From Saprospiraceae bacterium (GTDB taxonomy: Bacteria; Bacteroidota; Bacteroidia; Chitinophagales; Saprospiraceae), in contig JALWRC010000064.1 of assembly GCA_027080725.1 (NCBI GenBank), positions 1-64,000 of the forward strand: a stretch of 64,000 nucleotides of DNA, read 5' to 3'. Within the stretch, counting starts at the first letter, position 1. Every line of letters begins with the position of its first letter. The notes beneath the pieces were generated by a model. That model was not told the DNA's origin. It saw nothing but the letters and a program-made list of their open reading frames with translations, and made no database searches. Below are positions 34,995-45,175 of the stretch, in pieces. The translations under genes and the position numbers were made by a program.

Positions 34995-35441
34995 ACTTCG
35001 TTCTGAAATATAGTATTGACTTGAGGAATATATTATTAAATAATACAAATTGAAATTTTTTTCAATATGTGTATAAAATGCTGAAAATAGAATTATTTAT
35101 AAATGCGACAATTACATATATAATAAAAATGTCATTTAAAAAATACCCACTTTTGTGTATATGCAATTAATAAATATTTCATATTTTCGCATTTGAATTG
35201 AGCGGGAGAAAGCTTCCGTTCGATGTAAGATGGAGTGAGAGAAAGCTTTCGCTCGATCAAAGACGAACTTATTAGACGAACAATTTCATTAACACCAATC
35301 TCAGTAATCAGGATTAAATGTAATCTGGATTATGTTTGTGTATCTGATGTCATTCAGAGCAAGCAAATTGTTTTGTTTAATAGGTTAGCTTTAATATATA
35401 ACCTACTTTAATTATTTGATTATTTAAAAATCCTGTGAATT
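34995..35441. other. AT-rich leader region with two imperfect inverted repeats
   Basis: This 447-base gap precedes the exosortase substrate gene. It contains two tandem, related units of about 32 bases (35199-35230 and 35232-35263), each centred on an AAAGCTT(T) palindrome and flanked by GAGCG/GAGTG and CGCTC/GTTCG. They could form hairpins in an RNA leader or bind a regulator. TATTTTCG at 35182-35189 resembles a -7 box just upstream, so the repeats may lie in the transcript. Confidence 0.45.
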
Positions 35442-36260
35442 ATGAAAAAACTATTAACTTTTTTGGCTTTCGTTTTAGCCAGCGGAATGATTTTCGCACA
35501 AAATCAACAACCAACCCATGTGCTACAAACGGGTACACCTATTGACGTTTTATCTAAGTGTGATCAAAAGTTGAATGAGGTGAGCAACCCTGCTGATGGA
35601 CCAGCTTCATTGACTTCTACGCGTAAATTTGGATGGTTTGGCAATTGGATTACCATTGAAATTGCTCAGCAGTTCCATTACCCACGTATGGTACGCTCAG
35701 GTCAGGTGATTGAGTTCATGGCATTTCAAGGTGTATCTGGTGGACCTGCGGGTGAAATCAACATCATGAGAGATGTAAATAATGAGCCTGGACCACGTAT
35801 CATCAACGAAGGATTAAGCTCTGTACAAGGCAACGTCGTTTACGATGCTTCTGAAGCAATGAATGCTGCTGTACGTGCAGGCAATGATTATTGGGTAAGT
35901 GTAATCAACTACTCAGACTCTACCGCTAACGTTGGACCACGATGGTTCTGGACAACTACAGCATCTGCTACGAATGGAGCAAATGGTCATCCACCTTATT
36001 ACGTTGAGTTTACAGACAGAGATCAAGCTTTCTCACAATGTGCACGTTGGACCAACCACAAATTGTGTACAAGTGCATTCCAGTCAGGTCCTACTTTAGG
36101 TATGAACTATAGATTGAGCATCTGTCGTAATGCTTCATTGAATCTTGGAAACGGTGTTCCCACAATGACACAATGGGGGTTGTTCCTCTTTGGGCTGATC
36201 GTGTTGACACTTGGTGTTGTTTCCATCTACAATTTCAGCAGAAAAACAGTTGTTGAATAA
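35442..36260 (+). CDS. IPTL-CTERM exosortase substrate protein
   Basis: The 272-residue protein has a signal peptide (MKKLLTFLAFVLASGMIFAQ). A beta-rich body follows (ITIEIAQQFHYPRMVRSGQVIEF, WVSVINYSDSTANVGPRWFW) containing three Cys. The C-terminus is a sorting signal: VPTMTQWG at residues 239-246, a hydrophobic helix of about 19 residues, then Ser-Arg-Lys and a short tail. This matches the IPTLxxWG-CTERM signal handled by exosortase H-type enzymes. The gene overlaps the next membrane gene by 1 base and lies 430 bases upstream of an exosortase, so the pairing is direct. The protein is likely cut at the signal and moved to the surface. Confidence 0.85.
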   Translation: MKKLLTFLAFVLASGMIFAQNQQPTHVLQTGTPIDVLSKCDQKLNEVSNPADGPASLTSTRKFGWFGNWITIEIAQQFHYPRMVRSGQVIEFMAFQGVSGGPAGEINIMRDVNNEPGPRIINEGLSSVQGNVVYDASEAMNAAVRAGNDYWVSVINYSDSTANVGPRWFWTTTASATNGANGHPPYYVEFTDRDQAFSQCARWTNHKLCTSAFQSGPTLGMNYRLSICRNASLNLGNGVPTMTQWGLFLFGLIVLTLGVVSIYNFSRKTVVE

Positions 36261-36454
36261 TGAACTTTCCGTTTGATCGGGAAGTCTTTGACAAAGCATT
36301 TTGGATTGCATGCGGTCTCGCCATTGTAGGATGGATTTTGATCTATCTTATTTGGGGTAAGTTTTTAGTTGCCGACATTATCGGAATGATTCTTACGATT
36401 CCCATTATGGCGTATTTGATACATGTCCTGATGCTTATACGAAGAGCCGAATAA
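36260..36454 (+). CDS. Small membrane protein of the exosortase locus
   Basis: In this 64-residue protein two hydrophobic segments (about residues 14-32 and 36-58) fill most of its length. It starts on the last base of the substrate gene stop (TAATG), so it is translationally coupled to it. It has no known family I can name. A role in delivering or holding the substrate for the exosortase is an inference from position. Confidence 0.65.
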   Translation: MNFPFDREVFDKAFWIACGLAIVGWILIYLIWGKFLVADIIGMILTIPIMAYLIHVLMLIRRAE

Positions 36455-36461
36455 AAAGGAC

Positions 36462-36494
36462 AAGGAGGCCGGTAGCAATACCGGCCTCCTTTAT
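36462..36494 (+). terminator. Intrinsic terminator after the substrate operon
   Basis: A long stem AAGGAGGCCGGTA/TACCGGCCTCCTT with a GCAA loop starts about 8 bases after the stop codon. The T run is short. It separates the substrate/small-protein pair from the exosortase gene. Confidence 0.8.
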
Positions 36495-36688
36495 GTTGTT
36501 ATATGTGAGATGGCGTCGTAAAATGGATTATAGGGCTACCACCATGTTTGTCTTACCTTTTATTGCTATCGTGTGGTATTGAAAATTCATTGATTTAGTT
36601 ATATCTTTTATGAGATCATCAAGCTACCTTAGAATTCGTTCATCACAGAACATATCTAAATTATTGCCAACGGATTAAACCAGATGCT

Positions 36689-37255
36689 ATGAATAACAAT
36701 AGTAAACCGATTAAAAACAGGGGTACGAATAAGAAAAATATGGGTAGCCGAGCGCTCATCCGCTTTTTTGCCACTTTTGCGTTGCTTATGATACTTTTCT
36801 ATTTGGTTTACAATTCTAGTTTTTACACCAAGCATATCATGCCCATCCTTTTGGGTACTCAAGCCAAAATCTCTAGTGCTCTTCTCAGTATAATGGGGTT
36901 TGGTACCACGGCTTTAAAGGAAACTGTCTACAACGATAGTTTTAGAGTGGATATTCGTGGAGGATGTGATGGGCTGGAAGGTACGGCGTTGTTTGTCGCC
37001 GGTGTTTTATCCTTTCCTTTTGCCTCTTGGAAAAGCAAGTTGAAAGGACTTTTGCTTGGGGTACTTATTCTTGGAATCGTTAATATTGTCCGGATTGTAA
37101 TCCTTTTTCTAAGTGGGTTATATTGGCCATCAGCATTCGAGTTCCTTCACTTACACGGGGGTGTTATATTATATTCTATTTTTGCAGTATTGTTATGGAT
37201 TATTTGGGTAAATCGACGATTGCAGGAACGATTAAAGGGGCAATCAGTTAGTTAA
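36689..37255 (+). CDS. Exosortase family protein (probable exosortase H type)
   Basis: This 188-residue integral membrane cysteine transpeptidase/protease is of the exosortase/archaeosortase family. The catalytic set is visible: Cys93 in RGGCDGLEG, Arg135 in NIVRIV, and His154/His156 in FLHLHGG, each next to a membrane helix. Membrane segments lie at about residues 22-42, 60-75, 97-112, 118-142 and 157-177. It would cleave the VPTMTQWG signal of the 35442-36260 protein. Short family members of this size that pair with IPTL-CTERM proteins are called exosortase H. It is followed 12 bases later by another membrane gene. Confidence 0.88.
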   Translation: MNNNSKPIKNRGTNKKNMGSRALIRFFATFALLMILFYLVYNSSFYTKHIMPILLGTQAKISSALLSIMGFGTTALKETVYNDSFRVDIRGGCDGLEGTALFVAGVLSFPFASWKSKLKGLLLGVLILGIVNIVRIVILFLSGLYWPSAFEFLHLHGGVILYSIFAVLLWIIWVNRRLQERLKGQSVS

Positions 37256-37267
37256 ATCATCGTAAAC

Positions 37268-37933
37268 ATGGATAGGTTGTGGATAAAATTTTTGTTGATT
37301 GCCGCTAGTATTTATATTGTATTGATAGGGCTATTCAATCTTCGTCCGGTAGAGGGCGTGTTTAATACTTTGGTTATTCAGGTGAGTGAAGCTGTACTCT
37401 CTTCAACCCTTCCGGATGCTCAAATCGATGTGGTAACCGGTAAAAGTGATGAAAAGCGCCGTGACCCTAACATTATGCAGGTAAATTTCACTTGGACGCA
37501 GGCTCAAATAGACAAAATGACGCAAGTCGCTTTGGACAAAAAGATCCCCAACATATCAGTGCCGCATCGTTTTACAAAGTATTACATCTATCAATTCTTC
37601 AGCATCCCTATTATTCTATTCTTTGCCCTTTTTCTGGCAACTCCAATTGATAGTATTGCGATGAAGTTCAGAAGAACTGTCATTGGGTTAATGATTCTAT
37701 CGGTTTTTCTATGGTTAAAGCTTTTTATACTAGTTTTATTTTCGATCTCCAACGCTCGAATAGGGATATATGAACTACACGATAGTACTATGCAATTTTT
37801 GGTGTCGATTGTCTCTTCCCTCACTATGGGAGTGAGCATAGTATTGGTTATCTTACTGTGGGGGGTATTGGCACTACCTAAAAGCCGGCTATTTCATACT
37901 TTATCCCGGCTATTTCAAGCCGAAACAAAATAG
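37268..37933 (+). CDS. Exosortase-linked multi-spanning membrane protein
   Basis: This 221-residue protein has about four membrane segments (residues 7-25, 110-128, 136-160 and 178-203) and a soluble loop at about 40-105. It starts 12 bases after the exosortase, so they are probably one operon. Family and role are not known to me. Position suggests an accessory of the exosortase, as seen with other exosortase systems. Confidence 0.7.
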   Translation: MDRLWIKFLLIAASIYIVLIGLFNLRPVEGVFNTLVIQVSEAVLSSTLPDAQIDVVTGKSDEKRRDPNIMQVNFTWTQAQIDKMTQVALDKKIPNISVPHRFTKYYIYQFFSIPIILFFALFLATPIDSIAMKFRRTVIGLMILSVFLWLKLFILVLFSISNARIGIYELHDSTMQFLVSIVSSLTMGVSIVLVILLWGVLALPKSRLFHTLSRLFQAETK

Positions 37934-37964
37934 AACTATTACAGTAAGGGCTCGAATCTTGCCG

Positions 37965-39506
37965 TTACAACGGGATATTGCCGTGTTTTTTCTTAGGAAG
38001 ATATGCCACTTTATTCTCCAACATATCGAATGCTTTAATGAGCTTACGTCTTGTACTCTTGGGTTCAATCACTTCATCAATAAATCCACGGGATGCAGCG
38101 ATGTAGGGATTAGCAAATTTTGCAGCATACTCTTGCTCCAGGGATTTGAGCTTAGCCTCAGGGTCTTTAGCCTTTTTGATATCCCTTCGAAAAATAATTT
38201 CAGAGGCTCCTTTGGCTCCCATGACAGCAATTTCCGCGCAAGGCCAGGCATAATTGAGGTCTGCTCCGATGTGTTTGGAGTTCATTACATCATAGGCCCC
38301 TCCATACGCCTTACGAGTGACGACAGTGATGCGAGGAACGGTGGCTTCACTAAATGCGAAGAGCAGTTTTGCCCCATTGAGTATGATGGCATTCCACTCT
38401 TGATCTGTACCGGGTAAAAAACCCGGGACATCTTCCAAGACGAGAAGAGGGATATTAAACGCATCACAAAAGCGCACAAAGCGTGCTCCCTTTCTCGATG
38501 CATTGACATCCAAAACGCCAGCAAGAACCATAGGTTGATTGGCTATGATGCCAATACTGCGGCCGCCCATTCGAGCAAAACATGTGACAATGTTGGCCGC
38601 AAATTCAGGATGAGACTCGAGATAGGTACCATCGTCGACTAACTGAGTGATCACATCTTTGATATCGTAAGGAGTATTGGGATTGTCCGGGATGATGTCA
38701 TTGAGTGCCGGGCGCCATTCTTCGTTCGGGGTGTAGGGTAATTTAGGTGTTTTCTCTTCACAATTTTGCGGTATGTAAGAAAGCAACTTGCGAATCAATT
38801 GGATGTTGGCGTAGTCGTTGGGTGCGGTGAAATGAGTTACCCCGGATTTGGTAGCATGGGTGTGTGCACCCCCTAGGTCTTCTGAGGATACTTGTTCGTT
38901 GGTAACGGTCTTTACGACATTTGGTCCAGTGACGAACATGAAAGAGGAATGTTCGGTCATTATGGTAAAATCAGTCATGGCAGGGGAATAAACAGCTCCA
39001 CCTGCACAAGGTCCCATAATAGCGGAGATTTGAGGGATGACTCCGGAAGCTTGAACATTGCGATAAAAGATATCTGCGTATCCTCCTAAAGACCGCACCC
39101 CTTCTTGAATCCGTGCTCCTCCTGAATCATTTAACCCTATCAGCGGAGCGCCATTCTTCATTGCCATATCCATCACCTTACAAATCTTTTCTGCATGTGT
39201 TTCGGACAGTGAACCTCCAAAGACGGTAAAGTCTTGTGAAAAAACAAAAACCAATCGTCCATCAATGGTGCCAAACCCGGTCACTACGCCGTCCCCTAGG
39301 AAGGATTGTTGGTCCATCCCGAAGTCAGTCGTCCTGTGGGTTACCAGCATATCCAATTCTTCAAAACTTCCCGGATCCAATAACAATGCGATGCGCTCTC
39401 GTGCAGTCAATTTGCCTTTGGCATGCTGCTTTTCAATTCGCTCAACTCCACCACCGAGTAAGGCTTTATTCCTAAGCTTATCTAATTCCTTTAGTTTTTC
39501 TTTCAT
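37965..39506 (-). CDS. Propionyl/acyl-CoA carboxylase carboxyltransferase subunit
   Basis: This 513-residue carboxyltransferase is of the PccB/MmdA type. It moves the carboxyl group from carboxybiotin to propionyl-CoA, giving methylmalonyl-CoA. Clear motifs are [30 protein letters not shown], and the C-terminal half with [19 protein letters not shown] and [13 protein letters not shown]. It is the last gene of the propionate operon, 66 bases after the mutase large subunit. It converges on the exosortase operon. Confidence 0.92.
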   Translation of the reverse strand: MKEKLKELDKLRNKALLGGGVERIEKQHAKGKLTARERIALLLDPGSFEELDMLVTHRTTDFGMDQQSFLGDGVVTGFGTIDGRLVFVFSQDFTVFGGSLSETHAEKICKVMDMAMKNGAPLIGLNDSGGARIQEGVRSLGGYADIFYRNVQASGVIPQISAIMGPCAGGAVYSPAMTDFTIMTEHSSFMFVTGPNVVKTVTNEQVSSEDLGGAHTHATKSGVTHFTAPNDYANIQLIRKLLSYIPQNCEEKTPKLPYTPNEEWRPALNDIIPDNPNTPYDIKDVITQLVDDGTYLESHPEFAANIVTCFARMGGRSIGIIANQPMVLAGVLDVNASRKGARFVRFCDAFNIPLLVLEDVPGFLPGTDQEWNAIILNGAKLLFAFSEATVPRITVVTRKAYGGAYDVMNSKHIGADLNYAWPCAEIAVMGAKGASEIIFRRDIKKAKDPEAKLKSLEQEYAAKFANPYIAASRGFIDEVIEPKSTRRKLIKAFDMLENKVAYLPKKKHGNIPL

Positions 39507-39572
39507 ATCTGTCTAAATTCACTAATCGTAACGAATGCTTGCTATAAAACAATCTTAAAACCGTTGTGAGTT

Positions 39573-41699
39573 TTATTTGCTATGCATCATATCTGTGAGG
39601 ATATCGACCGCAGCCTTAGCTATATTGCTTCCCGGTCCAAAAATACGGTAGACCCCGGCATCGTACAAAGCTTGGTAATCCACCTTTGGGATAACACCAC
39701 CTGCAATGACCTTGATATCTGACCGGCCTATTTCTTTAAGTGCAGTAATAGTCTCAGGTACCAAAGTATCGTGTCCTCCGGCCAAGGAGCTAATCCCCAA
39801 AAGATGAACATCATGATCAGCTGCGCTGCGGGCTGCTTCTTCCGGTGTTTGGAACAAGGGGCCAATATCCACATCAAATCCCATATCCGCAAAGCTTGTA
39901 GCGATGATCTTCGCCCCTCTGTCATGTCCGTCTTGCCCGAGTTTTACAATCATAATCCTGGGCCTGCGCCCGGTGAGATCCAAGAACTGTTGGGTTAAAC
40001 TTTGGGCCAGTTTGAAATCAGTATTATCCTTCATAATTGTAGAGTAAACACCGCTAATGACTGAATGTTTAGGCGAATATCTGCCGAAAGATTTCTCCAT
40101 GGCAGCGGATATTTCGCCAAGAGTAGCGCGCAACCGGGCTGCATCTACCGCTGCCTCCAAAAGGTTTCCCTCCTTCGGGTGGGATGCGATATGAGAGATA
40201 CGTCCCAATGCATTACGCACAGCCGTCTCATTCCTTGTAGCTCGAATTTGTCGAAGACTGTTGATTTGCTCTTCTCTTACTGCATTGTTGTTGATTTTGA
40301 GAATCTCAAAATCTGCCCCTTCCTCAAAAGGAAAGACATTGACACCGACAATATGTTCTGTATTGGTTTCTATTCCCGCTTGTTTTTTTGCGGCAGCCTC
40401 TTCGATACGTTGCTTGGGAAGGCCAAACTCGATCGCTTTAGACATGCCTCCCATTTCTTCGATCTCCCGGAGATGGACACGTGCTTTTTCGATGAGTTGA
40501 TTGGTCAAGTATTCGATATAATGAGACCCTCCCCAAGGGTCGACTACTTTGGTAATGCCACTTTGATGCTGCAATATTTTCTGAGTCTCCCTGGCGATCA
40601 TAGCGGAATACTCCGTAGGGAGTGCGATGGCCTCATCAAATGCATTGGTGTGAAGGGATTGGGTTCCGCCATTTACTGCAGCCATAGCCTCAATCGTGGT
40701 ACGCGCTATATTGTTGAGCGGGTCTTGTTCAGTAAGGCTCCACCCGGATGTTTGGCAATGTGTGCGTAGTGAGAGGGACTTTGGGTTCTGAGGATTGAAT
40801 TGCCGCACGATAGAAGCCCATAATACCCTCGCTGCTCTCATCTTAGCTACTTCCATATAAAATCGCATACCGATGCCCCAAAAGAATGAAAACCGGGGAG
40901 CAAATCTGTCGATATCCAATCCTGCCCGTATCCCTGCTCTCAAATATTCTAATCCATCTGCCAATGTGTAGGCCAACTCCAAATCTGCCGTCGCACCTGC
41001 TTCATGCATGTGATATCCGCTAATACTAATGGAATTAAATTTAGGCATATGCTTAGATGTAAAGGCAAAGATATCCGAGATGATTCGCATGGACGGGGCA
41101 GGTGGATAGATAAACGTATTGCGGACCATAAACTCTTTGAGGATGTCATTCTGAATGGTGCCTTTCAACTGTTCTGGAGATACCCCTTGTTCTTCCGCAG
41201 CGACTATATAGAAGGCCATGATTGGGATGACGGCACCATTCATGGTCATAGAGACACTCATTTGGTCCAGGGGAATACCATCAAACAGGAGGCGCATATC
41301 TTCGACACTATCGATAGCAACTCCTGCTTTACCAACGTCACCAGTTACCCTTAGATTGTCCGAATCGTATCCGCGATGGGTGGGTAAATCAAAGGCAATA
41401 GACAGCCCTTTTTGTCCCTGCGCCAAGTTCTTTCGATAAAAGGCATTACTTTCCTTTGCCGTCGAAAAACCGGCATACTGCCGAATGGTCCATGGACGAA
41501 CCGTGTACATAGTCGGGTAGGGGCCGCGTAGATAGGGTGCGATTCCGCTGACGTAACCGCCCATCCTTCTTCTTATCTCTTTGTCGGCAGCAAATCGCTC
41601 AAACAACGGGATTCCTTCCAATGTGGATTTGATTTGGTTGCTCATAGAAGAGACCCGTCCGATAGATAAATCCGGATTATTGTTGAGTTTTATCTTCAT
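39573..41699 (-). CDS. Methylmalonyl-CoA mutase large subunit
   Basis: This B12-dependent mutase interconverts (R)-methylmalonyl-CoA and succinyl-CoA. The protein is about 708 residues from MKIKLNNNP (41699); an upstream ATG (41726) would overlap the biotin carboxylase gene. The N-terminal barrel carries the substrate region ([31 protein letters not shown]). The C-terminal B12-binding domain has the D-x-H-x-x-G motif (GQDGHDRGA) and [13 protein letters not shown]. The length is typical. It pairs with the small subunit at 43181. Confidence 0.95.
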   Translation of the reverse strand: MKIKLNNNPDLSIGRVSSMSNQIKSTLEGIPLFERFAADKEIRRRMGGYVSGIAPYLRGPYPTMYTVRPWTIRQYAGFSTAKESNAFYRKNLAQGQKGLSIAFDLPTHRGYDSDNLRVTGDVGKAGVAIDSVEDMRLLFDGIPLDQMSVSMTMNGAVIPIMAFYIVAAEEQGVSPEQLKGTIQNDILKEFMVRNTFIYPPAPSMRIISDIFAFTSKHMPKFNSISISGYHMHEAGATADLELAYTLADGLEYLRAGIRAGLDIDRFAPRFSFFWGIGMRFYMEVAKMRAARVLWASIVRQFNPQNPKSLSLRTHCQTSGWSLTEQDPLNNIARTTIEAMAAVNGGTQSLHTNAFDEAIALPTEYSAMIARETQKILQHQSGITKVVDPWGGSHYIEYLTNQLIEKARVHLREIEEMGGMSKAIEFGLPKQRIEEAAAKKQAGIETNTEHIVGVNVFPFEEGADFEILKINNNAVREEQINSLRQIRATRNETAVRNALGRISHIASHPKEGNLLEAAVDAARLRATLGEISAAMEKSFGRYSPKHSVISGVYSTIMKDNTDFKLAQSLTQQFLDLTGRRPRIMIVKLGQDGHDRGAKIIATSFADMGFDVDIGPLFQTPEEAARSAADHDVHLLGISSLAGGHDTLVPETITALKEIGRSDIKVIAGGVIPKVDYQALYDAGVYRIFGPGSNIAKAAVDILTDMMHSK

Positions 41700-41701
41700 A
41701 G

Positions 41702-43168
41702 TTAGCGGTTTCTGCTCAATTGCCAAGTGTCAGACTTGTGATGTATAGTTTGTACTTTTCTATTGTGAATCTCTAAGATACTAACCGCAATTGCCGCAAT
41801 ATCCTTATCGGATATGGATGCTGCAGTGTAATATTTGTCTATAAAACGGGTGTCATACTTACCCGATTCAAATGCCGGGTGTTGGATAACAAATGCTCCA
41901 AAGTCCAGAGTAGAAGCAATTCCCTCAATTTCATACCGGGCGATAGCCTCTTTCATCTTTGCAATTGCTTGCGCCCTGGTACTTCCAAATGCAATCAATT
42001 TGGAGAGCAAAGGATCATAATAAACAGGGACTTCCATACCTTCTCTAAACCCATCATCCACACGGATTCCCGGACCTTTTGGCGGACGATATCTCGAAAG
42101 AAATCCGGTAGAAGGAAGAAAGTTGTTGGCCGGGTCTTCAGCGTAAACCCGGAGTTCGATGGCATGACCGGAAATGGAAATATCAGACTGTGCGTACCTC
42201 AGTGGTTGCCCTTCCGCAATGTAAATTTGTTCTTCTACCAGATCGATACCGGTAATCCATTCGGTGACCGGATGTTCTACTTGAAGACGGGTGTTCATTT
42301 CAAGGAAGTAATAATCACCTGCACTATCTACCAAAAACTCCACAGTGCCGGCATTGGAATACCCACAGGCCTTGGCAATTTTCACTGCGGTTGATCCCAT
42401 AATCTCTCTAAGAGCATCATCCAATACAGCCGAAGGTGCCTCTTCAATAACCTTTTGATGTCTGCGTTGAATGCTGCATTCCCGTTCGTTGAGGTGAATG
42501 GCATTGCCGTGCTTGTCCGCTAATATCTGTATCTCGATATGGCGCGGATTTTGAACGTATTTCTCGATAAAAACCGCATCATCCCCAAAGGAACTTAAAG
42601 CTTCACTTGAAGCGCGTTCGAGCTGTTCTTCAAATTCATTTTCTGATTCAACGACACGCATACCTTTCCCACCACCACCTGCTGCGGCTTTGAGTAATAC
42701 GGGATATCCTATTTGACCCGCTATTCTTTTTGCTTCAACAGGGTCATTAATTGGAGTATCCGAACCCGGGACCAAGGGCGCACCGGCGGCCTTAGCAGCC
42801 ACTTTAGCTTCGAGTTTGCTCCCCATCATCGCGATGGCAGAAGGAGAAGGGCCGATAAATATGATACCTTGTTCAGCTACAGCTTGTGCAAAAGCAGCAT
42901 TTTCACTCAGAAATCCGTACCCGGGATGTATGGCATCGCATTTTTTATCCAATGCGACCTCTATGATACGGTCTGCTTGGAGGTAGGATTCCGAAGAGGG
43001 GGGAGGGCCAATCAATACCGCTTCATCCGCATATAGGACAAAGGGCGCATTGCGGTCTGCTTCAGAGTAAACGGCAACGGATTGGATGTCCATTTTGCGC
43101 AGTGTCTTCATGATTCGAAGGGCTATTTCTCCTCTATTGGCTATTAGAACTTTTTTAATCATAATCAT
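41702..43168 (-). CDS. Biotin carboxylase subunit of acyl-CoA carboxylase
   Basis: The 488-residue ATP-grasp biotin carboxylase opens [20 protein letters not shown]. It has the glycine-rich ATP loop ([13 protein letters not shown]), [30 protein letters not shown] and [12 protein letters not shown]. It carboxylates the separate carrier encoded at 44257. The stop is 2 bases before the mutase large-subunit start. It is 13 bases after the small subunit. Confidence 0.95.
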   Translation of the reverse strand: MIMIKKVLIANRGEIALRIMKTLRKMDIQSVAVYSEADRNAPFVLYADEAVLIGPPPSSESYLQADRIIEVALDKKCDAIHPGYGFLSENAAFAQAVAEQGIIFIGPSPSAIAMMGSKLEAKVAAKAAGAPLVPGSDTPINDPVEAKRIAGQIGYPVLLKAAAGGGGKGMRVVESENEFEEQLERASSEALSSFGDDAVFIEKYVQNPRHIEIQILADKHGNAIHLNERECSIQRRHQKVIEEAPSAVLDDALREIMGSTAVKIAKACGYSNAGTVEFLVDSAGDYYFLEMNTRLQVEHPVTEWITGIDLVEEQIYIAEGQPLRYAQSDISISGHAIELRVYAEDPANNFLPSTGFLSRYRPPKGPGIRVDDGFREGMEVPVYYDPLLSKLIAFGSTRAQAIAKMKEAIARYEIEGIASTLDFGAFVIQHPAFESGKYDTRFIDKYYTAASISDKDIAAIAVSILEIHNRKVQTIHHKSDTWQLSRNR

Positions 43169-43180
43169 TAAGCTTTTACC

Positions 43181-44257
43181 TCAAATGAGGTTATCCCAAA
43201 CAGATTTAACTATTTCAAGGGTGAGATTTTCGATATAATAACTACCTGCTGCCGGATCACTGACGAGGTTATAGTCGCTTTCCAAAGTGAGCAAATGGTT
43301 AATATTGCGGACAATTCGATTCGATTCCTCGTTCTGAGGGGAGATCTTGAGATAAAGGCGTTGCGCACCTCCGGATAACAGGGACATCGCTTTATACGTC
43401 ACCGGGATGTATCCCAGCCGTGGATCCATGTTCTCCACATTTTGCAGGACGGACCCAGTGATGAAGGGAGCCCGATCTGTATCTTGGGCATGGCGCTTTA
43501 AGTTGGCCAAAAGGATGTGGATGGCACGAAGGGCAGCAATATTGGTCAGAAAATCTTCCCCTGCCTCTACCTCAATCTTTAGGGAACCAAATGCATTTAC
43601 CCCAATCTCGTGTCCGCACTCCATTAGTGATATCAGATCGGTGAACATGCCTGTCAATGTACTTATAGGATTTGATATAGCAGTATGAAATTGTACCCAC
43701 CTGGTCATGTATTGACCATTTAGAGCTTCATAAATATCCCGGTGCTTGATGATGAAATCTTCAAGCTGATTTGGGGACATTGCGATTTCAGCGGTTATGT
43801 TAGAAGAATCAGGCAAAGAGTCTATGTAATTACGATAATGTAACAACGCAGTATCGATAGGAAGGTCAGAATCCGGAACAAAATCCAAATGTATCATGTC
43901 AAGATGAATGCCATTAAGAGCTTGTTCAATGGACGTGACACTTTCGAGTATTTGGGTAGAGACTCGAAGCGTATTCGCTCCATAGGTCAAAGCATCTAAG
44001 GCATATTTGTTGACAGATGAAAAATTGAGATTTGTCAGATCTTCTCCAATTTCAAGAATTCGATTGTCGTTTAACCCCAAGGGCGCATTGGCTTCAGGTG
44101 AGGTGTCTTCCAAATGCTGAAACGGAGAAATAGAGTGGGTGGGTTCAAACTCTACATTGAGGTCTTCAATAGGCTTCCCTTTAAGTCCAGCCTTTATTAA
44201 AGCCATCCATTCAGTCTTCGAGGTGTAAGGAAATGATATATCCAATCGTTTGTTCAT
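43181..44257 (-). CDS. Methylmalonyl-CoA mutase small subunit (short form)
   Basis: The 358-residue protein has the N-terminal region of mutase small subunits (FPYTSKTEWMALIKAGLKGKPIEDLNVEFEP) and the barrel part (GANTLRVSTQILES, ending VSDPAAGSYYIENLTLEIVK). It lacks the degenerate B12 domain that longer small subunits carry. It has no B12 motif, as is normal for this subunit, which serves as a partner of the large chain. It overlaps the carrier gene stop and lies 13 bases before the biotin carboxylase. Confidence 0.88.
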   Translation of the reverse strand: MNKRLDISFPYTSKTEWMALIKAGLKGKPIEDLNVEFEPTHSISPFQHLEDTSPEANAPLGLNDNRILEIGEDLTNLNFSSVNKYALDALTYGANTLRVSTQILESVTSIEQALNGIHLDMIHLDFVPDSDLPIDTALLHYRNYIDSLPDSSNITAEIAMSPNQLEDFIIKHRDIYEALNGQYMTRWVQFHTAISNPISTLTGMFTDLISLMECGHEIGVNAFGSLKIEVEAGEDFLTNIAALRAIHILLANLKRHAQDTDRAPFITGSVLQNVENMDPRLGYIPVTYKAMSLLSGGAQRLYLKISPQNEESNRIVRNINHLLTLESDYNLVSDPAAGSYYIENLTLEIVKSVWDNLI

Positions 44258-44739
44258 TACTTCTCGAATCGTATTAATACCTGTCCTTTGTCAATATTTT
44301 GCCCGGTAGTCACCAATATTTCCTTGATGATCCCAGTCACCGGAGATTTAATGATATTCTCCATCTTCATCGCTTCCAGAATAATCAATCGATCGCCTTC
44401 ATTAACTTCCTCACCGGTTTCTACATCGACACTTAATACCAGACCGGGCATTGGGGATTCCAGCTTATCAACAAATCGATTTATTTCTTTTGAGAAACCT
44501 AATCGGTCAAGCAAGAGGTCCATTTCATCCCGGATTATAACCGAATGTCTTCTGCCGTTTACGATGAGCACCAAAGATTTGGCTATTGGGTTGAGTGTTA
44601 GCACTTCGACGTTATACCCCTGTGTTTCAATAAGAAAATGATAACGGTACGGGGAGGTTTGTACGTAGTCGAGGTTAGAAGTCTGTGATGAATCTATAGA
44701 TATTTCTTCGTTGTTATCTACTTGGACGCGGTATTGCAT
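44257..44739 (-). CDS. Biotin carboxyl carrier protein
   Basis: The protein is about 160 residues from MQYRVQVDNNEE (44739); a longer frame to 44772 is unlikely. The C-terminal biotinyl domain is typical: LESPMPGLVLSVDVETGEEVNEGDRL, then LEAMKMENIIKSPVTG with the biotinylated Lys in AMKM. It is the first gene of the propionate operon and carries biotin between the carboxylase (41702) and the carboxyltransferase (37965). Confidence 0.92.
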   Translation of the reverse strand: MQYRVQVDNNEEISIDSSQTSNLDYVQTSPYRYHFLIETQGYNVEVLTLNPIAKSLVLIVNGRRHSVIIRDEMDLLLDRLGFSKEINRFVDKLESPMPGLVLSVDVETGEEVNEGDRLIILEAMKMENIIKSPVTGIIKEILVTTGQNIDKGQVLIRFEK

Positions 44740-44772
44740 ATCCGTATGATTTATTTTATTACAGCAAAACAA

Positions 44773-45175
44773 GTAAACAATTGGGGCCGAATCCCATCAT
44801 TTGGTTGCCTCTTTAGGCATCTGTTACCTTAATAGGGCAAACAATATTACCTGAGAGGTCCTCTTCATCTGGGTTCCTTTGATGAACATTAGAATACTTA
44901 CCCAAGAACTTTTACTTGAAAATATGTAAATAGTGCATGCATGAAAACTCTTCAAAATTAGAAATGTATCTTTTGGTGATCTTATTATATTTCTCAACTC
45001 ACTGATGCCCAGGCATCACTTTGTCTCGAAAAACGAAAAAGCTCATCCAAAATCCCTCATTTCCTAAAATTTGATAGTTTTCTGGCAGACACTAAATAAA
45101 ATGTTGTCGATTATTCGAGCATCAAAGATAGTCAATTCACCGGAATAAAAAGGAGAATAGTGGTACACTATAACG
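44773..45175. other. Intergenic region before the propionate operon, with a decayed small ORF
   Basis: This 403-base gap contains, on the minus strand at 44813-44905, a frame ending NIVCPIKVTDA from a TTG start. An upstream frame from an ATG at about 44940 fits if one frameshift near 44905 is allowed. It looks like the tail of a lost gene. No riboswitch of known type was recognised. Confidence 0.4.

Noticed and set aside
44810-44905. Possible glycine or SAM riboswitch before the propionate operon (CTCTCAGGTAAT and a GCC...GGCAACC block on the minus strand)
   Set aside because: The order of the blocks is wrong for a glycine aptamer and the SAM core is missing. The same bases read better as the end of a short coding frame.
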